Assembly: GCA_050291465.1 (NCBI GenBank)
Contig: JBNKJV010000007.1
Location: 99,562-163,561 of the forward strand
From: CBFDBF01 sp050291465
Lineage (GTDB): Bacteria > Pseudomonadota > Gammaproteobacteria > Chromatiales > Chromatiaceae
DNA: 64,000 bases
Direction of reading: 5' to 3'
Made by a program: the position numbers and the translations under genes. Every line of letters starts with the position of its first letter. Positions within the stretch are counted from its first letter, which is position 1. The notes beneath the pieces were generated by a model, which saw nothing but the letters and a program-made list of their open reading frames with translations, had not been told where the DNA came from and searched no databases. Shown here in pieces: positions 8,275 through 16,065 of this stretch.

Positions 8275-9191
8275 ATCCGCCACCCCGCGATCTGTTCAAT
8301 CCAATAGGCGACGGTGGCCCATACCGCCAACCCGGAAAGGCTGGTGCCGAGGGTCAGGAAACGGGAAAAAACCGATCTCTTCCGGACATTTTCCGTATCC
8401 GCGATGGCCCGGCGTACATGAGGCGCAAGCACCTGCTTCTGTCCTTCCCCATAGGCGGCCATCATCGCCTTGTGTGCCAGGATATTGACCAGCCTGGGAA
8501 TCCCGCCGCTCGCCTTGTACAGCAATTTCATGGCCCTGGGGGCGAACAGATCGGATCCCTGATAACCGCCGATATCCAGCCGGTGCCTCAGATAACCTTC
8601 CACACCCGCGCGACTCATGGGCAGCAGGCGATGGGAAAAGGTTATACGCTGGCGAAGTTGTCGTATTTGCGGCTGGTTCAAGCGTTGGTCCAGCTCCGGC
8701 TGGCCGAACATGACAACCTGCAACAACTTGGCCTTTTCCGTTTCCAGGTTGGTCAGCAGACGCAACGCTTCAAGAGTCCTTTCGGGCATCGCCTGCACCT
8801 CGTCCATTAACAGTACCACCCGTTTTCCTTCCCTGCGCAGCTGGATCAATTTCGCGGTAATCAGTTTAAGTAAGCGGTGCTGCCCCACATTGCCCTTCGG
8901 GTTGATCATCAACTCTTCCGCCAGCGCATAACGGAAGGTGGTGGGCTCCATATAGGGATTTGGAATATAGGCGGTTACAAATTCACCGTTCAGTGCATTA
9001 AGAAGCTTACGACAGAGCAGGGTCTTGCCGGTACCCACTTCTCCGACGATCTTGATAAACCCCTCCCCCATACGCAACGCGACCAACAGGACGTTGAACG
9101 CCTCCTGATGGGCGGCATAGTTATAGAAATAACTGGTATCAGGAGTCAGTCCGAAAGGCGGTTCGCGCAGGTTGAAATGGCTTTCGTACAT
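8271..9191 (-). CDS. mshM: MSHA biogenesis AAA ATPase MshM (ExeA/GspA-like)
   Basis: The 306-residue protein starts MYESHFNLREPPFGLTPD, typical of ExeA/GspA-family ATPases that help secretins insert or cross the peptidoglycan. Walker A is GEVGTGKT (50-57) and Walker B is VVLLMDEVQAM. A single hydrophobic helix close to the C-terminus (around LSGLAVWATVAYW) probably anchors it in the inner membrane. It sits between the secretin gene mshL (13-base gap) and mshN (ATGA overlap), consistent with a role in secretin assembly. Family ExeA proteins are often longer and carry a periplasmic peptidoglycan-binding domain; that part is absent here. Confidence 0.88.
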   Translation of the reverse strand: MYESHFNLREPPFGLTPDTSYFYNYAAHQEAFNVLLVALRMGEGFIKIVGEVGTGKTLLCRKLLNALNGEFVTAYIPNPYMEPTTFRYALAEELMINPKGNVGQHRLLKLITAKLIQLRREGKRVVLLMDEVQAMPERTLEALRLLTNLETEKAKLLQVVMFGQPELDQRLNQPQIRQLRQRITFSHRLLPMSRAGVEGYLRHRLDIGGYQGSDLFAPRAMKLLYKASGGIPRLVNILAHKAMMAAYGEGQKQVLAPHVRRAIADTENVRKRSVFSRFLTLGTSLSGLAVWATVAYWIEQIAGWRI

Positions 9192-9204
9192 GGCACCGGC
9201 ATGG

Positions 9205-10974
9205 TCAGGGTGCTGAATCTCTATGGGTATCGAACACTTCCGGCTTACTGCCGAAGTGAAATTCCCTATCCAGTTTGCGGAAACGCTGGGAACTCCCCGA
9301 GATGCTCTGTTTCCATACTTCCGGTTTATCCACCACCAGCGGCCGCAGGACGATTACAAGTTCGCTCTTCCTGGCGTTCTGACTGGTGGAGCGGAACAGG
9401 TTACCCACCATCGGGATATCCCCCAGGAACGGTGTCGATGCCACGTCCTCCGCGGTGGTATCCTGCATCAATCCACCGATAACCACCAACTGCCCGCTCT
9501 GGGCATGCACGATACTGTCGGACTCACGCACCGTGCTTAACGCCAGGGGTACGCTCTGCTCAAGAGAGCCCACGACTATATCCTTCTGCTGATCCTGTAC
9601 CACGCTGACCGAAGGATGGACGTGCAGGGTCACACCACCGTTGGCGTCGATCTGCGGCGTGACATCCAGAGCGATACCCGAGAAGAAAGGCGTCAGGGTG
9701 ATATCCGGTGACGTGGTGGTGCTGGTTCCGGTGGTGGTGGTGCTGTCCACGTCGGTAACGAAGAACTCATCGGTACCCACCTTTATCACCGCTTTCTGGT
9801 TGTTCAGGGTGGAGATGCGGGGACTCGAAAGCACCTGCACGTTTCCTTGCGACTCCAGAAGCTCGATGAAGGCGAGAAAATTGGTGGTGCTGATAGTGGC
9901 ACCGAAGAATCCGCCAAAGGCCTCAAAGCTGGTGAAACCCACCGGCGAAGCGGTGGTGGGGTCCACGATACCCCCGGTGCGGGTGTCGATCCCGACCATG
10001 GAGGGATAGGTGAAGGGTTCACCGCCGCCGGACTGCCCGATGGAGACCGTGGTACCGTTCTGCCTCATGAGCTTGGCCCAGTTGATACCCGCTTGGTATC
10101 CGTCGTCCAACTGCACTTCAAGGATCTTTGCCTCAAGAATGACCTGCCGGTGCATGGTCTGCTCGGTGGAATCCAGGTACTCCTCCACCTCGCGCAGCTC
10201 GGACGGGATGGCACGAACCACCACCAACCCCGTCTGCGGGGAAACCACGACCGAGCGTCCTTCTCCATTACCCACGATGGCCGTCAGTGACTGGGTCAAT
10301 TCCTGCCAGAAATCGGTTTCGCTAGTGGTATAGATCTGGCTGCCCGAGGTTGAACCGTTGCTGTCGGAACTGGAGGAGTCCGAACCGGAATCCGAATCCG
10401 AACTGTCTCCGCTCTGATCTCCCCCGCTGACCTGCCCGGAACTGACCCGAGTCTGCGACTGGCCTGCCCGCTTTACGTTCAGATAGTTCACCTGAAACAC
10501 CCGGGACTGGAGCCGGATGGGAAGCACATAGAAGCCACCCTCATTCTGCTCGTATTCATAACCGTACACGTCCCGCAGGATTTTCATCACCTCGGGAATG
10601 GTTACATTTTTCAGATTCAGGGAAATACCACCCTGTACTGAAGGATGCACAACCATGTTGTAACCGGTGCCTTCCACCAGGCTCATGAAGAAGTCGCGGG
10701 CCGGCGCATCAACCACACTGACATCGAAGCGGGGCGAGTCTGATTGCTCTTCGCCGGATGCGACAGCCAGGCTTATTTCCGGCACCAGGGCGGCGGCCAC
10801 CTCCGCCGGTGGTTCCGTCGGCTGTACTCCGGCGTCACCCGGTTGCTCCTCCAGGGCCTTTTGGATTCTGTCTATGGCCGGCCCTTTTTCCGGGGCCATG
10901 CTTTCACAGGCACTCAATAACAGAACCAGGCACAAAGCCAATGGTTTGAATAGAGAGTTTATCTGGCACTTCAT
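9205..10974 (-). CDS. mshL: MSHA outer-membrane secretin MshL
   Basis: Secretins form the multimeric outer-membrane gate through which the pilus exits. The 589-residue protein has a lipoprotein signal (LLLSAC, lipidated Cys23). An N-terminal STN/secretin domain (about residues 80-170) is followed by a Ser/Asp/Gly-rich linker (about 180-215) that is unusually repetitive. The C-terminal secretin core carries the signature VPLALSTVRESDSIV followed by VVIGGLMQD. Its start overlaps the mshK stop. MshM, encoded just downstream, is the likely assembly helper. Confidence 0.93.
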   Translation of the reverse strand: MKCQINSLFKPLALCLVLLLSACESMAPEKGPAIDRIQKALEEQPGDAGVQPTEPPAEVAAALVPEISLAVASGEEQSDSPRFDVSVVDAPARDFFMSLVEGTGYNMVVHPSVQGGISLNLKNVTIPEVMKILRDVYGYEYEQNEGGFYVLPIRLQSRVFQVNYLNVKRAGQSQTRVSSGQVSGGDQSGDSSDSDSGSDSSSSDSNGSTSGSQIYTTSETDFWQELTQSLTAIVGNGEGRSVVVSPQTGLVVVRAIPSELREVEEYLDSTEQTMHRQVILEAKILEVQLDDGYQAGINWAKLMRQNGTTVSIGQSGGGEPFTYPSMVGIDTRTGGIVDPTTASPVGFTSFEAFGGFFGATISTTNFLAFIELLESQGNVQVLSSPRISTLNNQKAVIKVGTDEFFVTDVDSTTTTGTSTTTSPDITLTPFFSGIALDVTPQIDANGGVTLHVHPSVSVVQDQQKDIVVGSLEQSVPLALSTVRESDSIVHAQSGQLVVIGGLMQDTTAEDVASTPFLGDIPMVGNLFRSTSQNARKSELVIVLRPLVVDKPEVWKQSISGSSQRFRKLDREFHFGSKPEVFDTHRDSAP

Positions 10975-11321
10975 TTTTCACCCCTGCCGGTATCGGCCGG
11001 TTTCTTAACCTTTAAGGGAATCAGCGGAACTTCGATCCGCTCATCCCCCATTTCAATCGTGACCTTATCCGCCTGGATGGCGACCAACCGCCCACCGGCG
11101 TAGCTGTCGCCCTGTTCCAGACGCTGGCCGTTTATTACCGCCATACGCCGGTCGGGGGAGAGAACAATCTCCGTCACCCGGAAATCCGGGGCGGCGAGCG
11201 CCTCGGCGTCTCCGACCGCGGGGCCGGCGGTATATCCGTCCGGCATGGTCGGATCGGGCAACTGCTCCGCAACCGCATGCAGCGACCAAATTATAAAGAG
11301 CAGTGGAATCCACCTAAACAC
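10971..11321 (-). CDS. mshK: MSHA biogenesis protein MshK (PilP-like)
   Basis: A small 116-residue protein with an N-terminal hydrophobic signal (FRWIPLLFIIWSLHAVA) and a C-terminal beta-rich region (RVTEIVLSPDRRMAVINGQ, then GGRLVAIQADKVTIEM) like PilP-type pilotins that link the inner-membrane alignment complex to the secretin. I chose the GTG at 11321, which has a GGAGG 9-10 bases upstream and overlaps the end of mshJ by 8 bases. The frame is open further upstream but that part lies inside mshJ. Function is assigned from position between mshJ and mshL and from the general pattern; sequence conservation in this family is low. Confidence 0.75.
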   Translation of the reverse strand: MFRWIPLLFIIWSLHAVAEQLPDPTMPDGYTAGPAVGDAEALAAPDFRVTEIVLSPDRRMAVINGQRLEQGDSYAGGRLVAIQADKVTIEMGDERIEVPLIPLKVKKPADTGRGEK

Positions 11322-11988
11322 CGATCCACCCCTCCGATAGTCCCAACGTATGCAATTCGATCCGCACCTTGGCCTTGGGATATTCCTGAACATCGAAAAT
11401 CACCGCGTCCCAGAAAAACCGCCAGGGAAGCTTCTCCAGCTCTTTCAGGTAGGACAGGGTGGAATGGAAATCCCCCTCGAATTCGATCGCGAAGCCGTGT
11501 CGGAACAGGTTGACACCCTTCTGCGGTCGCGGATCTTCCGGATTCGCCTGTTCAAAAAAGGAACGCGGCTCCAGGTTCTCCAGTTTTATGAGCTTCAGTC
11601 CCTGTTCACGCACCAGCAGCTCTTCCAGCAGGCGCGCCATCTGTTCCGGCTCAATCAACACCTCCGCCACTTCCTGAATACGCAGGTGCAGCTGAGCTAT
11701 TTCATTTTGTACCGCCTGGATCCGCCCTTTGTTTTCCGCGTCAGGATCGTTCTGGATTATCTCCCGAAAACCCTGGACCTCCTGCTCCATACGCTCCACG
11801 GCCTTATTGGTCTCGGTGATTTTCTGGGTTATCTCCTTCGCTTCCCGCTGCAACGGCTGAAAGAAATAGGTTTCCCAGCCGAGATGAAGAATCACGACGC
11901 TTATCACCACCAGCAGAGCCCGTTCCCTCAGGCTGAAACCGTTAATGATATTAACAAGCTTGGCGAGTTTTTCGTTCAGAGGCGTCAT
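11314..11988 (-). CDS. mshJ: MSHA biogenesis protein MshJ (PilO-like)
   Basis: The 224-residue protein has one N-terminal transmembrane helix (about residues 22-40, RALLVVISVVILHLGW). A long coiled coil follows (about 45-110, rich in Glu/Lys/Gln) and then a C-terminal alpha/beta domain. This is the PilO/GspM architecture of the inner-membrane alignment complex. It starts with an ATGA overlap on the preceding mshI2 gene and is followed by mshK. Assignment rests on architecture and operon position. Confidence 0.82.
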   Translation of the reverse strand: MTPLNEKLAKLVNIINGFSLRERALLVVISVVILHLGWETYFFQPLQREAKEITQKITETNKAVERMEQEVQGFREIIQNDPDAENKGRIQAVQNEIAQLHLRIQEVAEVLIEPEQMARLLEELLVREQGLKLIKLENLEPRSFFEQANPEDPRPQKGVNLFRHGFAIEFEGDFHSTLSYLKELEKLPWRFFWDAVIFDVQEYPKAKVRIELHTLGLSEGWIGV

Positions 11989-12596
11989 TTCTCCTCCTCC
12001 GCGGAGGTCTGTAAATTGAATTCAACAAACACCTCCTCCTCGTCACGATTGAGCTGCAAAACCTGGAACGTTTTTCCCTGAAAGGCGGGTTCGTCCGCGA
12101 GCTTTCCAAGAAATTTAGGCACCAGCTCGGGTCGGGAGACGCCTCCCCCCAACTCCAGTTTCTCTCCGCCCTCCCGTATCCGGATGCTGCTGAGCCACAG
12201 CCCGGTCATGTCCTGCCGGGCCAATCCCGTGAAGTAATCGGAGAACGGCACCTTATCCCGCTCCATCTCCTGGTTGAGCTGGTTCAACACCTCCTGTGTT
12301 GACTTGCGTTGCTCCACCAGTTGATTCAGTTCCTGCTCGAGCGCCAGACTGGGTTCCCGGTGAGGCAACTGCTCCCGCAGCTCCGCCACCTGCTGTTCCA
12401 GTGCATCGTGGTTTGCGCGCGCCTGTTCCAGCTGCGCATCAAGTCCCCCCACTTTCCACAGAAACGCCCCGTAGATCAGTGCATACACCAGTACCATCAG
12501 CGCGAGAATCTTGCCCACCGTTGCGGCGGCAAACGGAATCTTACGCTTGCGAAACAGCGGCTGATACAGATTGATCTGCTGCAGTGTTCTGCTCAT
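11985..12596 (-). CDS. mshI2: PilN-like MSHA inner-membrane protein (MshI2)
   Basis: The 203-residue protein starts MSRTLQQINLYQPLFRKRK. The INLY motif near the N-terminus is the PilN/GspL-type segment that docks onto the cytoplasmic PilM-like partner. One transmembrane helix (about 28-48) is followed by a coiled coil (about 55-105) and a beta-rich periplasmic domain. The start at 12596 overlaps the mshI stop (ATGA); a longer reading would lie wholly inside mshI. With MshI and MshJ it forms the pilus alignment complex. Confidence 0.82.
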   Translation of the reverse strand: MSRTLQQINLYQPLFRKRKIPFAAATVGKILALMVLVYALIYGAFLWKVGGLDAQLEQARANHDALEQQVAELREQLPHREPSLALEQELNQLVEQRKSTQEVLNQLNQEMERDKVPFSDYFTGLARQDMTGLWLSSIRIREGGEKLELGGGVSRPELVPKFLGKLADEPAFQGKTFQVLQLNRDEEEVFVEFNLQTSAEEEK

Positions 12597-13543
12597 CGCT
12601 GTGTCCTCAGCGCGCCACCCAGCGCCGGCAGGCAGCGCAGGATTTCTTCGGAGGAAACCTCTTCCACACCGTCTATCCACTCTGAAAGGTTATAGAGACT
12701 GACGGGAACCGTCAGATTCTCTTCCGCGTATCTGATCAGCGGCTCGGTGGCCGAAGTTTCCACCGGTATCACGGTCACGCGGGATACCACCCCTTCACCG
12801 AACTGGCTTTCATAGAAATCCATGGAACGTTGGATCTCCAACACCAGGGAACTGTACAGGGCGCTGCTCAACACCCCCTCCCCGGCCACCGCCATCTGCT
12901 CCAGGTCCCGTGCCGTCGCATCGATATTACGACTCAGGTAGAGCAGCGAATTTCCGGTGATCTCTATCAGCCCGTAGCGGGGGGAAAGATATAGAAAGGC
13001 CTGGGCGCGGTTCGGCTCTTCGGTCAACACGGCAAGATTGCGTAACGCGAGCTCCGTGATGTCGATCGCCGCGATCTCCAGACCCGCGTCATCCAGAAGA
13101 TCCACGCGCTCCTGGATCAGAGTGTTCTTGGCCGCCACCACCGACAGCATACGGGTGGCGCCCGCCCGCTTCGGCTCCGGCAGATCAAATACATCGATAG
13201 TGACATCGTCCACATGGGAATCGATAAGATCCTTAATGCGCCAACGCACGGCATTCAGCAGTTCCTCCGCTTCAACCGCCGGGGATTCCACCTGCAACAG
13301 GGAATAGTCACCGGGCTCAAGAACGAACACCGCAGGCATACCCTTCAACTTCAGGTCGACCGCAAGACTGGAAAAGGTTTCGCCATAGGCCTTCGGCCCG
13401 GCACAGGCCTTGAAGGCCATACGCTCCAGTACCGGTGTTTTCCCCTCCCTTTGCAGAACCACGGCGACGGAAACCCCGTCGGGGTGAAAACCGATCCCCA
13501 CCTGGAGCCCTTCCCGCACCTTTTTCTGGAGTGATAGCGCCAC
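12593..13543 (-). CDS. mshI: MSHA biogenesis protein MshI (PilM-like, actin fold)
   Basis: This 316-residue protein resembles PilM, an actin-fold cytoplasmic component of type IV pilus machines. Supporting segments are the beta-hairpin near VGIGFHPDGVSVAVV, EAEELLNAVRWRIKDLI and the central RMLSVVAAKNTLIQERV. It opens the second msh block (mshI-I2-J-K-L-M-N-E). I chose the GTG at 13543 because AGGGG lies 5 bases upstream; another GTG nine codons earlier has no ribosome site. A candidate -10 element lies about 50 bases upstream. Confidence 0.85.
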   Translation of the reverse strand: MALSLQKKVREGLQVGIGFHPDGVSVAVVLQREGKTPVLERMAFKACAGPKAYGETFSSLAVDLKLKGMPAVFVLEPGDYSLLQVESPAVEAEELLNAVRWRIKDLIDSHVDDVTIDVFDLPEPKRAGATRMLSVVAAKNTLIQERVDLLDDAGLEIAAIDITELALRNLAVLTEEPNRAQAFLYLSPRYGLIEITGNSLLYLSRNIDATARDLEQMAVAGEGVLSSALYSSLVLEIQRSMDFYESQFGEGVVSRVTVIPVETSATEPLIRYAEENLTVPVSLYNLSEWIDGVEEVSSEEILRCLPALGGALRTQR

Positions 13544-13591
13544 AGAATCCCCTAGAAAGGTTTGTCCCACATTCTATAGTAAATTCTCAAT

Positions 13592-13597
13592 ATTATA
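13592..13597 (-). promoter_or_regulatory. Candidate -10 element for the mshI-E operon
   Basis: A perfect TATAAT on the minus strand lies in an A/T-rich stretch about 50 bases upstream of the mshI start, in an otherwise GC-rich genome. The -35 region is weak. The rest of the mshP-mshI gap (13598-13836) shows no open frame and no clear terminator. Confidence 0.4.
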
Positions 13598-13836
13598 ACC
13601 CAACTATATTGAAATAATAGGAAAATTTACTGTTTCTTTCAGTCGAGCCGCGGTGTCGTCAGCGCAGGGGGAAACCCGCACCTGACATCCCGGATGCGTT
13701 TTTGAACGCCGATTGCTGCCCCCAAGCCGTTTCGCAAGCGTGTACCTCACAATTATTAACAGAGATGCCTACCTGACACAACCGGTGCCTCCGTACTTGA
13801 TTTTCCGTCGTAGGCCCACAATCACCGCCCGATGAC

Positions 13837-14220
13837 CTATGGCATGAACTTGACCACGATCTGCCGTTGCACCAGCGGATTACCCGCGGTTCCGCCCGCT
13901 TCCCCGGTACTGGTGATGGTGTACTCGGTTTTGGTCGCGACGGTAACCGAGGTAACGCTGGTGGTAAACCAGGACGACCCGGTAGTCACCGGCGCATCCA
14001 CCACCGCCCCCGTTCCGGCCGCGTACAGAATATCGTATACCGCCCAGTCAACGCCGCTTTCCGCCGCCACCAGGGCCTGACTGGAATACCACTCGTTGAT
14101 GGTCTCTTTGCTGCCGAGGATCATGTAGTGAGTCATCAATGCGGCAAGAACCGCCAGCGCGGTTATCAGGAATATGGCGGTGATTAATGAGACGCCCAAC
14201 TGTCGCTTGATCTTGTTCAT
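13837..14220 (-). CDS. mshP: MSHA minor pilin-like protein MshP
   Basis: A 127-residue protein with a type IV prepilin leader, MNKIKRQLG followed by VSLITAIFLITALAVLAAL. The residue at mature position 5 is Thr rather than the usual Glu, as in GspK/PilX-type initiation pilins that cap the fibre tip. The start at 14220 has GGGAG 4 bases upstream and fits the leader length; an in-frame GTG five codons earlier overlaps mshO. It is the last gene of the mshQ-C-D-O-P set. Confidence 0.82.
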   Translation of the reverse strand: MNKIKRQLGVSLITAIFLITALAVLAALMTHYMILGSKETINEWYSSQALVAAESGVDWAVYDILYAAGTGAVVDAPVTTGSSWFTTSVTSVTVATKTEYTITSTGEAGGTAGNPLVQRQIVVKFMP

Positions 14221-14231
14221 GCCGCTCCCGT

Positions 14232-15071
14232 TCACGGTGTATTACGGATATGCACTTCGTGATAAAGATCGATGGTTTCGTCCCCGAAATCCAGGGACAG
14301 CTCGATCTGGAGTAATCCGGTGGATGCGGTGTTTCCCGGCGTATAGCGGAATTGAATATTGCTGACACCGTTCACCAGCACCGGATCTGCGGCGTTCCAG
14401 TCCTGGGCCTGATCGTACAGGCCGGCCGAAAAAACCCCTTCATGCCAGTACAGGGAAGATCCGGACAGACCCACTTCAATCACATCGTCGGCTATGAAGA
14501 AGTGTTTGCCCGGAGAATCGTAAGGGAACCGGTTGGCGCCGAACTGCAACACCTGGCCGGCCGTGGTCCCGTCGGCGGCGAGGCTGGTGGAAGCGACACC
14601 GGTCAAAGCGACAATGGAGGAGGGAGAACCGACGACCAGATCCGACGGCGAGGTGTTGCCGATCACCAGCATGTCACCCGCGGCAAAGGAGTAATCCGTA
14701 CCGATCTTGTACAGCTCCGTTTTGTTTGCGTTTTTTATGAAACGCCTCGGCATCTGGATAAAGGCGGTACCATAATTGTCTTTCTGTTCGATGTAACGCC
14801 CTCCGGTCCGACCCCGGAGAAACTCGATCCCAACCCCGCCGCCTATCTCCGACAAGCTGTTGGGAACCGCGTGCCGGACCTCCCGCGCAATGCGTTCAAG
14901 GGCGAGGCGGCCCATACCCACGAGTCTCGCCCGCTCCTTGGTATCATCGTATGCGCTCATGGATTCGACAATCATCGGCGCCAGCACCCCGGCCAGAATA
15001 CCGAGAATAACGATGGTCATCACCAGTTCCGTCAGGGTAAAGCCTCGCTGCAATCGCTGCTTTCCGGTCAT
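14232..15071 (-). CDS. mshO: MSHA minor pilin MshO
   Basis: The 279-residue protein starts with the prepilin leader MTGKQRLQRG followed by FTLTELVMTIVILGIL, including Glu at mature position 5. The long C-terminal globular part is beta-rich, fitting MshO/PulJ-type minor pilins that take part in fibre initiation. It overlaps mshD by one base at its start and is followed by mshP. Confidence 0.87.
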   Translation of the reverse strand: MTGKQRLQRGFTLTELVMTIVILGILAGVLAPMIVESMSAYDDTKERARLVGMGRLALERIAREVRHAVPNSLSEIGGGVGIEFLRGRTGGRYIEQKDNYGTAFIQMPRRFIKNANKTELYKIGTDYSFAAGDMLVIGNTSPSDLVVGSPSSIVALTGVASTSLAADGTTAGQVLQFGANRFPYDSPGKHFFIADDVIEVGLSGSSLYWHEGVFSAGLYDQAQDWNAADPVLVNGVSNIQFRYTPGNTASTGLLQIELSLDFGDETIDLYHEVHIRNTP

Positions 15072-15598
15072 CAGTTGTTTATCCTGTACCCGGTCAGGGT
15101 AATGGTCTCGCCGGTGGGGGTCTGAACATCCACCGTAATACGCCGCACGTCATTGGCATTTATACCGTTCCAGGCGGCTGCCGGCTGCGTCACCGAGACG
15201 TCCACCGTAAAATCAGCGCCGTAGCCGGTCATGACATTTCCCTGGGAATCCCTGGGGGGACTCTCTCCCGAGATCGCCGCATAATCGTCCACGTCATCGT
15301 ACAGCGAGCGGGACCCCTCCTCCGCGCCGATACCGGTGGGCGCGGGTCCTCCGGTGCAGGTGGGACTCGCCGTATCCACACAACCACCGCCGATGGGGGT
15401 ATTTTCGTTCCAGCGCTTACCCATGATCTCGTCCAGATAGGCCCCGGCCACCGCCAGCGCCCGCTGCCGCAGAAACGGTTCGTGACTATGACTGGCATTC
15501 TGACTGAACTGCAGAGCAATGGCGCCTACCGCAACACTGACGATGACGATAAAGATCACCAGCTCCAACAGGCTGTATCCCCACTGCCGAGCGTTCAT
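15071..15598 (-). CDS. mshD: MSHA minor pilin MshD
   Basis: A 175-residue pilin-like protein with leader MNARQWG and mature start YSLLELVIFIVIVSVAVGAI. Glu5 is kept, but the usual Phe at position 1 is Tyr. MshD/GspI-type minor pilins join the fibre-initiation complex. It overlaps mshC by four bases (ATGA) and mshO by one, implying translational coupling. Confidence 0.87.
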   Translation of the reverse strand: MNARQWGYSLLELVIFIVIVSVAVGAIALQFSQNASHSHEPFLRQRALAVAGAYLDEIMGKRWNENTPIGGGCVDTASPTCTGGPAPTGIGAEEGSRSLYDDVDDYAAISGESPPRDSQGNVMTGYGADFTVDVSVTQPAAAWNGINANDVRRITVDVQTPTGETITLTGYRINN

Positions 15599-16065
15599 CG
15601 CGCGAACCCCGTAGCGCGTTCGATGTCGACCGTCGCCGACTCCCCGCTTCTGCTCAGGGTAATGGTGACGTCCGCACCCAAATCGGGACGGCCGCGGCTA
15701 TCGAAGTTGATGGTGGTGGCGGGACCCAGGGATATACCGCTCCAGCTTTCGGTATAGCTGGCCGCGTTGGTCACCGGATTGGGAACATTGGTGGTTGAGT
15801 TGCTGTCCACCAGGCTGACCGTATAGCCGCCGCCGGACAGGGTGATGCGGTAGTTGTCCGGGTTGCCGTCACCGTCATCGTCAATACCTGAGTGGGACAT
15901 GGCCATCTCCTGGGTATAGCGGATCGCCTCGATCAGCTCATCCGCCGCGGAAGCCACATCAAAGGCGTCGCGGTCGAAACGTGGAGCGGCGTAGACCGCC
16001 AGCACCCCCACGATAACGATGACCAGGATCAGCTCCACAAGGGTAAACCCGCGCTGCGCCGTCAC
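15595..16065 (-). CDS. mshC: MSHA minor pilin MshC
   Basis: A 156-residue pilin-like protein with leader MTAQRG and mature start FTLVELILVIVIVGVLAVYA, keeping Phe1 and Glu5. Its size and position before mshD fit MshC/GspH-type minor pilins. Its ATG overlaps the stop of the large mshQ-like gene upstream, so the whole mshQ-C-D-O-P set is tightly coupled. Confidence 0.87.
   Translation of the reverse strand: MTAQRGFTLVELILVIVIVGVLAVYAAPRFDRDAFDVASAADELIEAIRYTQEMAMSHSGIDDDGDGNPDNYRITLSGGGYTVSLVDSNSTTNVPNPVTNAASYTESWSGISLGPATTINFDSRGRPDLGADVTITLSRSGESATVDIERATGFAR

Noticed and set aside
7801..8307. Plus-strand frames opposite mshN
   Set aside because: They are shadows of the Pro/Glu/Ala-rich linker of MshN, which yields long open antisense frames.
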